Of a stretch of 64,000 bases of DNA, positions 26,193 through 35,546 are shown one piece after another. The notes beneath the pieces are model-generated. The model ran no database searches. It was given only the letters and a program-made list of their open reading frames with translations, and was not told the origin of the DNA. Both the position numbers and the translations under genes were made by a program. How positions within the stretch are numbered: position 1 is the first letter of the stretch; each line of letters opens with the position of its first letter. The stretch is from Lachnospiraceae bacterium (GTDB lineage: Bacteria > Bacillota > Clostridia > Lachnospirales > Lachnospiraceae): the NCBI GenBank assembly GCA_017622575.1, contig JAGAQU010000078.1, forward strand, positions 1-64,000, written 5' to 3'.

Positions 26193-27443
26193 ATGAAAGC
26201 TATGATGAAGTATGGTATGCTTCCGGTGATGCTGTGTGCAGCCGTGCTGCTTTCGGGCTGCCGATCGGAAGAGAGTACAACAGCGGAATCCTCTGAGGTG
26301 GCAACAGATGCAGATTACGATGTTTCTTCGGCTGTGACGATTTCCCTTGGCGGTGATACGGCAGTCTGTTCTTCCGATGCGGTGTCGATCGATGGAGGCA
26401 GGATCACGATTTTGGATGAAGGAACCTACATTTTTGCAGGCACGCTTAACGACGGACAGGTGGTCGTGAATGCTGATGACAGTGATAAAATACAAATTGT
26501 GCTGAACGGCGCTGGGATTACAAGTGAGACTTCCGCTGCTATTTATTCTCTGGAAGCCGATAAGGTGTTTATCACTCTGGAGGACGGAACGGAGAATCAT
26601 CTTGCAAATGGAGGAGAGTTTGTGGCTATCGATGACAACAATATCGATGCCGCAGTTTTTTCCAAGACCGATCTGACGCTGAACGGCAGTGGCAGTCTGG
26701 TCTTGACAAATCCTGCAGGACACGGCGTTGCTTCCAAGGATGAGCTGACGATCTCGGGAGGCAGTTATCAGGTTACGGCTGCAAGTCATGGCTTTGCCGG
26801 TAAAGACAGCGTGGACATTGCCGGAGGAAGCTTTGTGATCACTGCGGGCAAAGACGGCATTCACTCGGACTGTGCGGTGGTGATTCAGGCGGGCACTTTC
26901 TCTATTCCTTACTGCTATGAGGGCATAGAGGGGCAGACAGTTACCATTGAGGATGGCACTTTTGAGATCACGTCAAATGATGACGGTATGAATGCCGCCG
27001 GTGGTTCGGACGGCTCCGGCACAAGCTACGGCCTTGGACAAGAGGATCCGTTCGCTGTGGACGAAGACTGCTTTATCACAATCAATGGCGGTGTCATTAC
27101 CATTGTGTCCGATGGTGACTGCCTTGACTCCAACGGTGATCTGACGATCAACGGAGGCACCTTAAATCTTACCTGCAACGGTAACGGCAATACCGCAATT
27201 GACGCGAACGGAACCTATACGAATAACGGCGGTTCTGTTACCACCAATGATGGATCGGAGAACGGGACCGGAGGCAGGAACGGAGGAGGTAAGAACGGCG
27301 GAATGTTTGATGGCGGAGGAGAAAGACCTGACAAGGGAGAAAGACCGGCCGGAGGCGAAAGACCTGCAGATGGTGAAAAGCCTGGCGGAGGCGCAAGGCC
27401 TGACAGGGGTGAAAAGCCTGTGGGAGATGAAAAACAATTTTAA
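26193..27443 (+). CDS. Cthe_2159-like carbohydrate-binding lipoprotein
   Basis: 416 aa. It has a lipoprotein signal peptide with lipobox LLSGC (Cys about residue 23), then a long run of beta-helix repeats of the type ISGGSYQVTA / IAGGSFVITAGKDGI, as in the Cthe_2159/DUF4353 family, whose founding member binds pectic polysaccharide. The C-terminal 60 residues are a Gly/Glu/Arg/Pro-rich repeat (GERPAGGERPADGEKPGG). It follows DUF4956 by 15 nt. In related operons a CotH kinase is often present; none is seen here. Confidence 0.82.
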   Translation: MKAMMKYGMLPVMLCAAVLLSGCRSEESTTAESSEVATDADYDVSSAVTISLGGDTAVCSSDAVSIDGGRITILDEGTYIFAGTLNDGQVVVNADDSDKIQIVLNGAGITSETSAAIYSLEADKVFITLEDGTENHLANGGEFVAIDDNNIDAAVFSKTDLTLNGSGSLVLTNPAGHGVASKDELTISGGSYQVTAASHGFAGKDSVDIAGGSFVITAGKDGIHSDCAVVIQAGTFSIPYCYEGIEGQTVTIEDGTFEITSNDDGMNAAGGSDGSGTSYGLGQEDPFAVDEDCFITINGGVITIVSDGDCLDSNGDLTINGGTLNLTCNGNGNTAIDANGTYTNNGGSVTTNDGSENGTGGRNGGGKNGGMFDGGGERPDKGERPAGGERPADGEKPGGGARPDRGEKPVGDEKQF

Positions 27444-27460
27444 AAAATTGAAAATTCTTC

Positions 27461-27491
27461 TTGACTCTGACGTTACGTCATAGTTTATGAT
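27461..27491 (+). promoter_or_regulatory. MerR-type promoter with 19-bp spacer
   Basis: TTGACT (27461-27466) and TATGAT (27486-27491) are 19 bp apart. The palindrome TGACGT-T-ACGTCA (27468-27480) fills the spacer. This is the standard MerR-family arrangement and points to autoregulation by the next gene. Confidence 0.85.
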
Positions 27492-27517
27492 AATTCATGT
27501 CGGGAGGAAAAGAGAGC

Positions 27518-28246
27518 ATGATGACAGTAAATGAAGTGAGCAAATTAACGGGAGTAAGTATACGTACTCTGCATTATTATGACGAGATGGGTCTTCTGCA
27601 CCCGGCGGTGACGACCGATTCGGGATACAGAATGTATGACGATACAAACCTGGAGCGTCTGCAGGACATTCTTCTGTTTCGTGAAATTGAATTTCCGCTG
27701 AAAGAAATTAAAAGAATTATTGACAGTCCGGATTTTGACAGAAAACAGGCACTTGAGCAGCAGATCGAAATGCTGACTCTGAAAAAAGAGCATTTGGAGC
27801 AGCTGATTGCCTTTGCCAAAGGACTGAAAGAGTTAGGAGGAAAAAACATGGATTTTAAAGCATTTGATACAAAAAAGCTTGATGAATATGCAAAGCAGGC
27901 AAAAGAAAAATGGGGAGAGACGGAAGCCTACAGGGAATTTGAGCAAAAGACAGCAGACTTTTCAGATGAAAAGAAGAAAGCCGTAGGTGTGGACATGATG
28001 GAATTATTTGCCGAGTTTGGCAGGATGATGGATAAAGAGGCTTCTGATCCGTCGGTGCAGGCGCAAGTAAAAAAGCTTCAGGATTTTATCACAGAAAACT
28101 ATTATACCTGTACGAATCAGATCCTTTTCGGACTTGCACAGATGTATAAGGCCGGTGGAGAAATGACAGATAATATCGATGCAGCAGGCGGAAAGGGCTG
28201 TGCGGAATTCACGGCAAAGGCCATAGAGATCTTTTGTAAGCTTTAG
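27518..28246 (+). CDS. MerR family regulator with TipAS domain
   Basis: 242 aa from the ATG at 27518 (a second ATG is at 27521), behind GGGAGGAAAAG. The N-terminal MerR winged helix (VNEVSKLTGVSIRTLHYYDE) is followed by a dimerisation coiled coil (about 75-115) and a C-terminal TipAS-type drug-binding domain (about 120-240). TipA/Mta-like proteins sense toxic peptides or drugs and activate transcription. The promoter with a 19-bp spacer is directly upstream. No obvious efflux target is adjacent. Confidence 0.9.
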   Translation: MMTVNEVSKLTGVSIRTLHYYDEMGLLHPAVTTDSGYRMYDDTNLERLQDILLFREIEFPLKEIKRIIDSPDFDRKQALEQQIEMLTLKKEHLEQLIAFAKGLKELGGKNMDFKAFDTKKLDEYAKQAKEKWGETEAYREFEQKTADFSDEKKKAVGVDMMELFAEFGRMMDKEASDPSVQAQVKKLQDFITENYYTCTNQILFGLAQMYKAGGEMTDNIDAAGGKGCAEFTAKAIEIFCKL

Positions 28247-28288
28247 TAGAAAACTGTTTTCTCACAGACTGTGTGGGAAAAAAGAAAG

Positions 28289-29560
28289 TTGGATTCAAGT
28301 AAAATCAGTGTTATCATCACTCTTGCTATCTGAAATTTTGTATTTCTTGGAACAGAGTACTTGTTTGATAACATGATGGCATATGTAGCGGATGCAGAGG
28401 GCGTTGTGATTGCACAGAGCCGGATTCTGGGGGCAAGTGTGATCGGCTTCTTTCTGTATCCGCTTTTCAGAAGACAGCAAAAGGCAGGGATAAAGAATAT
28501 CCTGCTTTTTGCTGCTTCTTTTGTTTCTGTGATCTGTATCTTCCTGATACAGCAAAGAATTTCTTATCAGAGCATCATGATTGCAGGCTGCCTTATTTTT
28601 GTCCTTTTCGGAATGGCAGGAGGTGTGATCCACAAAAAAGCGGCTGACCTATTTGCCGCGGACAAAAATCTTGCAAAGGCGGTCGGAGTATCCTATGCAT
28701 TGGGACTTATGCTGCAGTTTTTAAATAACAATCTGGTAAGGTGGGATGTGGCAGAGGCTATTGTGCTTGCACTGTTTACCGCAACGGGCGCTATTTTGAT
28801 GATTGGCTTTAACGGACAGGAAAATTCCGGACAGGCAGAAGAAATACAGAATCATGTTGCGGGCAGGCGAAAAATAACAGGAAAACCGGAAATAGCAGGC
28901 GTTCTCTTTGATTTGAAGGGCAGACGCTTTATGGATATCATCATGTACTGTGTGACACTTCTTTCCACTATTTGTGCGGTGGTGATTGAGCTGGGAGGAC
29001 CTTTTCTTGCAGGTTTAATCGTGTTTTATCTTTCGGCAGGCTTCTTTGTTGTTTATTTTTCAACAGGATTTGTGGAACTCGCTGACAGCATGAAGCTGCC
29101 GGAGCTTTGGGCAGGGCTGGGACGGACGGCAAATAATTTCTGCGCGGTGATCATCGGGCACGTTTCCGTTGCCATGCTTGCATCGGGAAACAGCATGATG
29201 ATCAGTGTGACGGCACTGGTACTGTTTGCGCTGATCAGTATTACGATGTTTCTCTATGCAGGCCGGGTGAAAACGGATTTGGGATTGGAAAAGGAAGAGG
29301 ATCAGGATGCGGTGAAAACGGATGAGAATGATATCCGCAAATTCACTGCATTTGCGGAGAAATTTTTACTCACAGACAGAGAACAGGAAGTTATGAAGCT
29401 GCTCCTTACCTCGGATGAAAATGTGCAGGATCTGGCGGGAGAGTTATTTATATCAAGGGCAGCACTGTACAGGCATCTGACTTCCCTGAATGAAAAGACG
29501 AATACAAAATCAAGAATCGGACTTCTTCAGTTTTATTATGGGTGGAAAGCGACAGATTGA
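28289..29560 (+). pseudogene. membrane LuxR-family regulator with in-frame TGA
   Basis: The protein has about ten to twelve hydrophobic segments and a C-terminal LuxR helix-turn-helix (LTDREQEVMKLLL, DLAGELFISRAALYRHLTSL), a type common in Clostridia and Eggerthella. The frame is open from a TTG at 28289 (or a GTG at 28271) through ISVIITLAI, then has TGA at 28331-28333, then continues NFVFLGTEYLFDNM. Both sides read as one first membrane helix, so the stop looks like a nonsense change of one codon. A shorter protein could start at TTG 28361 or ATG 28373, but without a good ribosome site. The call is either a recent pseudogene or an N-terminally short product (399 aa). Confidence 0.7.
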
Positions 29561-29648
29561 GACATATGTAGACTTGAAAATACATCTTTTTTATGAAAAA
29601 CTGAATCTACTTTATACCGTATAACTGCAATATATCGGAGGAAAAGCC

Positions 29649-30323
29649 ATGAAGAGACGGAAAGGTACGGTAAGGTGGCTTGCGGTAGCCTGTCTGTTTT
29701 GTCTGCTGCTTTCAGGCTGTCAAAATGCAGGCAATGCTGATAATGATTCAGCAGAGGTTTCTGAGACAATGGAAACAAAGACTGAAGAAATATCGGAACA
29801 GACAGTAGAGCCGGAAGAAACCAAAACGCCTGTTGCAGCAGAAACTCCTGAGGAGACGAAAGCGCCTGATGCGGTTAAGACTCCGGAGAAGAAAGCGGAA
29901 GTTTCCAATGTATGTCCCGATTGCAACGGCACAGGAATTGTGTACAGTGAATGTAACGGAACCACCATTGTGAACTGCAAGGCCTGCAATCAGACAGGGT
30001 ATGAGTCCTGTGGTGTCTGTAAGGGAACAAATGTGATCTCCTGTCATCATTGCAAAGGTTCGGGAAAAGAGGCGGCGCCTCAGAATGCTCCAAATAACGG
30101 GACAGATACTGTTGACGGGCAGGCACAGCAGCAGGCTCCTGCACCGGTAGCCGGATCACCCTGCAAGTTCTGTAATGGAACAGGACAGCAGGCATGTGAT
30201 GCATGTAACGGCGCACCCGCTAAGCTTTGTACGCACTGCCAGGGTAAGCTTACTCACTTATGTCCTGTCTGCCAGGGAAATAAGAACTGTACTACCTGCG
30301 GCGGAACGGGAAAGATAGGCTAG
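29649..30323 (+). CDS. lipoprotein with DnaJ-like cysteine repeats
   Basis: 224 aa. A lipoprotein signal peptide with LLLSGC is followed by a Glu/Thr/Pro-rich linker (about 30-85), then two clusters of CxxC repeats: CPDCNGTG, CKACNQTG, CGVCKG, CHHCKGSG and, after a Gln/Pro-rich spacer, CKFCNGTG, CDACNG, CTHCQG, CPVCQG, CTTCGGTG. The pattern is that of the DnaJ zinc-finger domain, but here on an exported lipoprotein with no J domain. It may bind zinc outside the cell or hold redox-active thiols; neither is shown. The ribosome site is CGGAGG. The next gene, also secreted, begins 38 nt later. Confidence 0.8.
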   Translation: MKRRKGTVRWLAVACLFCLLLSGCQNAGNADNDSAEVSETMETKTEEISEQTVEPEETKTPVAAETPEETKAPDAVKTPEKKAEVSNVCPDCNGTGIVYSECNGTTIVNCKACNQTGYESCGVCKGTNVISCHHCKGSGKEAAPQNAPNNGTDTVDGQAQQQAPAPVAGSPCKFCNGTGQQACDACNGAPAKLCTHCQGKLTHLCPVCQGNKNCTTCGGTGKIG

Positions 30324-30361
30324 CAACAGAAAAGCAAGAGATGAAGAGCAAGGAGAGAATT

Positions 30362-32011
30362 ATGAAAAGGATGTTTTTGAAAAAGAGATTATGCCTCATG
30401 ATGGTGATGATACTGGCGATTGTGACAGTATTTATGGGAAAACCTATGACAGCGAAGGCAGCTGAACAGGTTACGGTCAATTATGACTTTAACGAGGTAT
30501 CTGATGTTTGTATTAATACTGAAAACAATCATGCGTTTCCAGGGGATACGGTGGATGGAAATGCCACATCGGATTTTAATACAATTTTCTTATACACTGA
30601 CCCAAGTAAACATTTTCAAACTATTAAAATCAATGGGACTGATTATCCTGTTAATGATAGTAATACCACTACAATACTTGGACCAGGTAATGCACAGAAA
30701 GTTACATTAAATAATGTTCCGGCGAGTCCTACATACAATATCGAGGTGACTACAATTTCGTCAGGATATAATAGCATTCAGTGGGTATATGATGCTAATT
30801 CTCCTTTTGGAAGAGATGCATATGTTGAACATGGAAAAGTTAAGATGGTTAGTATAAATGGCAATACAGATGTGTCATCATATAGACTAGAGGATAATGA
30901 TACAGGTGGAACATATTATGTTCAATCAGGTGCAATGGTTACTGTGAAATTGATACCTGATCATGGATATCAGGTTTATAGTGCAGTACTCAATGATACA
31001 ACAAACTTGACCCCGGACTCTTCGATAACAAGTCAATTTTCCTTTACAATGCCTTCAACAAATATACATTTCAGCGGAAAATTCCAGGCATCCACCAAAG
31101 GGGATGTAGTTGAGAACACTGCGACTCAAGTTGTAGCAGGGGGAACTATCGGAAATGGTGCAGCTATAGCTAAGAGCGGTGATGCAAAAGTGAAACTGAA
31201 TAATGCTCAACAAAATGCTTTGATGCCGGCTGGCGCCACATTGACAACTGGGGAAACAAAGGACGATTCGTTGAATATTCAGTCTGTGGACATTACCACT
31301 GAGCAGATTGTTTATCAAGGAAATACAACAAGTTATTGGAATGATCAACAAACAGACTTGAGTGAAGAGGCAGAAATTTCCCTTACGGTTAATCAAGCTG
31401 CTACCGGCTATGCAGTGTTCCGTACTCATGGAGGCAATGTAGAGGAAATTGCTTCCACTTATGATTCTGCTACAGGCAAATTGACCTTCGGCTCCAGTAA
31501 GTTTTCAACCTACACCTTGGTTCCTCTGACAGCGCCTAAGAACAATTACACTATACGCTATCCAGAAGGAAGCAATGCAGGTTCATCAACAGACTCTCAC
31601 AAGAGCAGTTCAGATGCCCCCGTTCACACTCACAACTATGAGTGGCAGACCATCACAGAACCTACTGCCGAGCAGGACGGTCTGGAGGCTTACGTATGTA
31701 CCATCTGCGGCTCCTACAAGGAAAGCGTTCCGGTTTCTGCTTACAGCTACGCCTGCACGGATGCAGCCAAGAAGGTGCTCACAGCAAAACAGAACGACAC
31801 GCTGGTTTTGAAAATGGGAAGATGGCATTCTTATCCGAAGTGGTTTATGGAAAAACTGGCATCCAGAAGTGATTTGACCATTAAACTGCAGTTTGAGTAT
31901 CAGCATAAGCAGTACGAACTGACCATTCCGGCAGGTGCAAAGATCGACACGGAATGTGACTGGTACGGACCTTTAAAACTCTGTTCTCTCTATGAATATA
32001 CCGTCAAATGA
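30362..32011 (+). CDS. secreted mosaic surface protein
   Basis: 549 aa from the ATG at 30362 behind AAGGAGAG. It has a Sec signal peptide ending near AKAAE (about residue 34). Residues about 35-400 are Asn/Thr/Ser-rich and beta-rich, coded by AT-rich DNA (about 30480-31560). The last 140 residues (HTHNYEWQTITEPTAEQDG, then VCTICG and a conserved C-terminus) have the codon style of the neighbouring genes and resemble a module common at the ends of Lachnospiraceae secreted proteins. There is no LPXTG or other anchor. Function is unknown; a variable adhesin or binding domain on a conserved tail is a guess. Confidence 0.7.
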   Translation: MKRMFLKKRLCLMMVMILAIVTVFMGKPMTAKAAEQVTVNYDFNEVSDVCINTENNHAFPGDTVDGNATSDFNTIFLYTDPSKHFQTIKINGTDYPVNDSNTTTILGPGNAQKVTLNNVPASPTYNIEVTTISSGYNSIQWVYDANSPFGRDAYVEHGKVKMVSINGNTDVSSYRLEDNDTGGTYYVQSGAMVTVKLIPDHGYQVYSAVLNDTTNLTPDSSITSQFSFTMPSTNIHFSGKFQASTKGDVVENTATQVVAGGTIGNGAAIAKSGDAKVKLNNAQQNALMPAGATLTTGETKDDSLNIQSVDITTEQIVYQGNTTSYWNDQQTDLSEEAEISLTVNQAATGYAVFRTHGGNVEEIASTYDSATGKLTFGSSKFSTYTLVPLTAPKNNYTIRYPEGSNAGSSTDSHKSSSDAPVHTHNYEWQTITEPTAEQDGLEAYVCTICGSYKESVPVSAYSYACTDAAKKVLTAKQNDTLVLKMGRWHSYPKWFMEKLASRSDLTIKLQFEYQHKQYELTIPAGAKIDTECDWYGPLKLCSLYEYTVK

Positions 32012-32058
32012 GAAAAGGAATCATTGGGAAAGAAGATAAAGGGGATTAAATTTTAAAT

Positions 32059-32106
32059 AAGGCAGATAGGGTATTGCAAATCATAGAAATACCCTGTCTG
32101 CCTTTT
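32059..32106 (+). terminator. terminator after the secreted protein
   Basis: AAGGCAGATAGGGTATT pairs with AATACCCTGTCTGCCTT (one G-T pair), followed by TT. Confidence 0.85.
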
Positions 32107-32246
32107 AGTATCCTTTGGTTTACTTTTAAATAGAATTGTATAACGGGAAGATTTCGACTTTTTTCCCTATAAATAATTCGCTTTTTGTGCTATAATACTT
32201 ATCTCAAAATGAAAAATATAAGTTTACCGATAAAGGAGTGTTTCAA

Positions 32247-33104
32247 ATGGTAAAAATCATAGCAGACAGCACCTGCGATCTGTCACAGGAGTTACTCATA
32301 AAGTATGACATATCGATTCTTCCCCTTCATGTGCTTTTGGGAGAGGAAGAATATCTGGATGGCAGAACCATCACACCAGATCAGATTTACAGCTGGTCCG
32401 ATGCACATAAGACCACACCCAAGACTTCGGCGCCTTCCCTTGTGGAAGCCACTGAGCTGATGAAGCCTTATGTGGAAGAAAAACGTGAAATCGTCTGCTT
32501 TTCCATCTCGGATGAAATGTCAACTTCAGGGAATGTGATGAGACTGGCGGCGGAAGAACTTGGTGCCAGTCAACTTGTGACCGTGATCAATTCTGCCAAT
32601 CTTTCTACCGGAATCGGGCTTCTGGTGATAGAGGCTGCCATTATGGCAGGAAACGGGGCGACAGGAAAAGAGATTGCCGAAAAAATGGAAGAGTTAAAGC
32701 CTCTGGTTAGCGCAAGCTTTGTGGTGGATACCTTAACCTACCTTCACAGAGGTGGCAGATGCAGTGGGGTTGCAGCACTGGCGGGAAGTGCCTTAAAGCT
32801 GCACCCGAAGATTGTTGTGGAAAACGGTAAAATGGTGCCGCAGAAGAAATACCGTGGAAAAATCGACCGCGTGATTCTTGACTATGTACATGATCTGGAA
32901 CAGGATCTGAAATCGGCTAAGAAGGATAGGGTATTTATCACTCATTCGGGATGTGACAAAGAGGTAGTGGAAGCTGTCCGTTCTTATCTGGAGGGATTGC
33001 AGGTGTTTGAAGAAATTCTGGAGACAAGGGCAGGGGGCGTGATTTCCAGCCACTGTGGTCCCGGAACCTTGGGTGTATTGTTTATAGAGAGAAAACGCAG
33101 ATGA
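32247..33104 (+). CDS. DegV family fatty-acid-binding protein
   Basis: 285 aa from the ATG at 32247, behind AAAGGAGTG. It has the N-terminal IIADSTCDLS, the KTSAPS motif, FSISDEMSTSGN and THSGC typical of DegV proteins, which bind a fatty acid and, in the FakB subgroup, present it to the kinase FakA. No fakA is in the window. The downstream small gene overlaps by 4 bp. Confidence 0.9.
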   Translation: MVKIIADSTCDLSQELLIKYDISILPLHVLLGEEEYLDGRTITPDQIYSWSDAHKTTPKTSAPSLVEATELMKPYVEEKREIVCFSISDEMSTSGNVMRLAAEELGASQLVTVINSANLSTGIGLLVIEAAIMAGNGATGKEIAEKMEELKPLVSASFVVDTLTYLHRGGRCSGVAALAGSALKLHPKIVVENGKMVPQKKYRGKIDRVILDYVHDLEQDLKSAKKDRVFITHSGCDKEVVEAVRSYLEGLQVFEEILETRAGGVISSHCGPGTLGVLFIERKRR

Positions 33105-33478
33105 ACGAGAAAGATATCAGGGAATATATTGACAGACTTTGTGAAAACGCAGGGGAAGATCAATCCTTTGCTGAGGATTTCTATGAAAGGCTTACGGCAG
33201 ATCAGGAGATACTGCAGGAATTTGTTTCCTATATGGAGAGCGGAAATTTTGCATGCAGGGAAAAGGTATGTGACTATACTGTGGTGGATGTGATGGTATG
33301 GCAGATCGACCACTTTAAGGCATGGCTTGACCGGGATACCACGGGAACAAAGCAGAATAAGGACAAAATGCTGCTGAATGCTTTTGATATTCTTCTGAAA
33401 ATGAAGCAGAACCCCGAGAGCTATATTCAGAAAATGCAGCTTGAGACCGGCACGGACTATGAGGGAAAATATGAATAG
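33101..33478 (+). CDS. conserved hypothetical protein
   Basis: 125 aa, soluble, acidic and mostly helical, with no recognised domain. Its ATG overlaps the degV stop (ATGA), so the two are translationally coupled. The two cysteines and the DVMVWQIDHFK segment in the middle are the most distinctive parts. Confidence 0.7.
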   Translation: MNEKDIREYIDRLCENAGEDQSFAEDFYERLTADQEILQEFVSYMESGNFACREKVCDYTVVDVMVWQIDHFKAWLDRDTTGTKQNKDKMLLNAFDILLKMKQNPESYIQKMQLETGTDYEGKYE

Positions 33479-33514
33479 ACTGCCTGTAAAGGCAGTTTGA
33501 AACGACGACCTTTT

Positions 33515-34222
33515 TCAGAAATGCAGTCTTCTCCGCACGGCTTCCCGAAGCCTCCTTCTTGACAGGATGGTGAGCAGCGCTATAGAGATAACACCGCAGA
33601 TGGTCAGCACGATAGCAGACCATACAAGTCGCAAAGGGGTCTGCAGATAATGCTCGATCAAAAGCTCCAGGCCCACACATAAGAGAGCGGTTTCGATAAA
33701 GAAATACAGTGCCGTTGTCAAAAAGGCGACGGGAAACATGCGAAGCAGCAGGGCAAAGGTCTCCACCAGTATGGTCACCAGAATCACAATAGGCAGGGCA
33801 AGATAAGTAAACCAGCTGTCACTTTTGGTGTTGAAGGTGATCATATACAGATAAAAAGCAATCGCAGCACCATCAAGTGCCAGGGAAAGGTAGATTGGCA
33901 GCTTTGTATAAATTACGACCGGCAGGACCAGAACAAATAAAAGCAGACAGGCGCCGATGATGAACAGGGACCAGGGCGATCCTGAAAATACAAAAAGATT
34001 GAGAAGCAGGCAGCACAGGGAAGTGGCGATCAGTACCACACAGGTGAGAAGGGCAAGATCCTTTCTCTTTACCACATCCACCTGACCTGTTTTTATCGGA
34101 TAAGGGGAAACAGCTTCCCCGATTTTCTGCAGTTCATTGGGATTAATAACAGGTGTATTGCATAGAGGACATTTCTTTAAGGAAGGCTCTAATTCTACAC
34201 CGCAGTTGACACAATACGACAT
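33515..34222 (-). CDS. zinc-ribbon membrane protein (DUF6320-like)
   Basis: 235 aa. An N-terminal zinc ribbon with Cys4, Cys7, Cys18 and Cys21 is followed by about six hydrophobic segments (about 58-220) and a basic C-terminus (RRRLREAVRRRLHF). It resembles the DUF6320 family. The acyltransferase-like gene lies 16 bp upstream on the same strand, so they are probably one operon. The function is not known. Confidence 0.75.
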   Translation of the reverse strand: MSYCVNCGVELEPSLKKCPLCNTPVINPNELQKIGEAVSPYPIKTGQVDVVKRKDLALLTCVVLIATSLCCLLLNLFVFSGSPWSLFIIGACLLLFVLVLPVVIYTKLPIYLSLALDGAAIAFYLYMITFNTKSDSWFTYLALPIVILVTILVETFALLLRMFPVAFLTTALYFFIETALLCVGLELLIEHYLQTPLRLVWSAIVLTICGVISIALLTILSRRRLREAVRRRLHF

Positions 34223-34238
34223 AATCGATTCCTTTCTT

Positions 34239-35546
34239 TTAGGTTCTGTTGCTTTCTATGGTGACATGGATACCGTCTTCCACAAGCTTTTTGAAAAAAA
34301 GGCGTTCCACATCCGATTCCACAATACTGCTTGCAAAATTGACGGTCAGGATATCTTCAAAGCTTACGATGGCACAGTTGGTTCTGGAAGAGAAAGGCTG
34401 TCCCATGTAGATATCGAAACGTTCAATATAGGGCTTCATATTCTCGGGAACCTTGATGGCCCCCATATTGGTAAGACCGGCAGAGGAATAACTGTCCTGC
34501 ACCCTTGTATAAAAAAGTCTCACTACAAAATCTTTGACAAAAAGGGGAACAACACGGATAAAAGGGTTTCTCTGCGTGTTGGCGTTTGTGGTGATATCTC
34601 CTCTCAGGAATTTTTCGTTGATATAATAACGCATGTAATGATGAACCTGATTGATGATTTCCTCAAAGGTGTAGTCACCGAGCCTCGGATCGATGCCGGG
34701 ATAAACCATGGTGATAAAGTTACGCAGTGTTCTTGAAGGGAAAAAGCGGCGCAGATTTACCGGCATGGCAATCCTCACAGGTTTCAGCTTCAGATGGAAT
34801 TCTGTCTGTTGCTTTTTTAACAGTGCATAGAGCAGTACGGAGTTCAGATATTCGGTGATGGAAGCGTGATATTTTTTGGCAACTTCCATCACTTCCGAGA
34901 CAGACATGATCCCATCGATCACGTTAAAGGTATAAAAGGGTTCCTTTGTGCCCCTGATGCGGTATGTTTTTTCGCCGGGACGTTTGGGACAGACCTTGGC
35001 ATTGGCGTATTTCATGTAGGCGTCCTCCAGTTCCTCCGGATCAGGCGTCTCTTCCACATCCTTGACAAAGTAACCGTCTGAAATTTCATGACCCAGAAGT
35101 CTTAAGTAAACAGCAGTTATGGTCTGCAGCACATACATGCCGCCGCTTCCGTCACCTAAGCTGTGATGAGCCTCCAGGGAAATGCGGCAGCCATAGTAGT
35201 AAATGCGCAGAAGATAGCGGTTTCCGGCCTTAAATGGCATGGGCATACAGAAATTCCTGATGTCTTCCTGAACGAAGGGACCGGGACGATAGTTGGGCTC
35301 TAAGTAGCGCCAGAAAAGCCCCTTTCGGATGGCTGTTTTGTAGGTGGGAAAGCGCACAAGGGCAATATCCACAGCTTTTTGCAGAATATCCGGTCTGATG
35401 GGTTCTTTCAGGACGACGGAAAGACGGTAGACAGAGGAAAAATCCCTGCGCTGGAGGGTGGGATATACAATCGCCGAGAGATCCAGCTTGTACCAGATTT
35501 TCCTTTCACTATTTCCATTTTTTTTATGGTCGGAGAAATGTTTCAA
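34239..35546 (-). CDS. condensation-domain-like acyltransferase
   Basis: 435 aa. The motif HHSLGDG matches the HHxxxDG active site of the condensation/alcohol-acyltransferase superfamily, and the C-terminal FGDILTVNF-like segment FEDILTVNFAS fits as well. It resembles COG4908/alcohol acetyltransferase proteins, which transfer acyl groups from a thioester. There are no carrier proteins or peptide synthetase modules around, so a free-standing acyl transfer is more likely. It is divergent from an HSL-type esterase gene at 35700 and upstream of the zinc-ribbon membrane protein gene, a recurring set in this bacterial group; a lipid or ester pathway is inferred. Confidence 0.75.
   Translation of the reverse strand: MKHFSDHKKNGNSERKIWYKLDLSAIVYPTLQRRDFSSVYRLSVVLKEPIRPDILQKAVDIALVRFPTYKTAIRKGLFWRYLEPNYRPGPFVQEDIRNFCMPMPFKAGNRYLLRIYYYGCRISLEAHHSLGDGSGGMYVLQTITAVYLRLLGHEISDGYFVKDVEETPDPEELEDAYMKYANAKVCPKRPGEKTYRIRGTKEPFYTFNVIDGIMSVSEVMEVAKKYHASITEYLNSVLLYALLKKQQTEFHLKLKPVRIAMPVNLRRFFPSRTLRNFITMVYPGIDPRLGDYTFEEIINQVHHYMRYYINEKFLRGDITTNANTQRNPFIRVVPLFVKDFVVRLFYTRVQDSYSSAGLTNMGAIKVPENMKPYIERFDIYMGQPFSSRTNCAIVSFEDILTVNFASSIVESDVERLFFKKLVEDGIHVTIESNRT

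Noticed and set aside
25710..26864. 384-codon ORF on the minus strand over DUF4956 and the lipoprotein
   Set aside because: It is antisense to three genes with strong family signals, has a His/Cys/Arg-rich translation typical of a shadow frame, and has no ribosome site.
28331..28333. TGA read as selenocysteine
   Set aside because: A regulator of this type has no reason to carry selenocysteine, and no clear SECIS-like hairpin is seen directly downstream.
32012..32246. Riboswitch upstream of degV
   Set aside because: Apart from the terminator of the previous gene there is no conserved riboswitch core; the same was true of the other leaders inspected.
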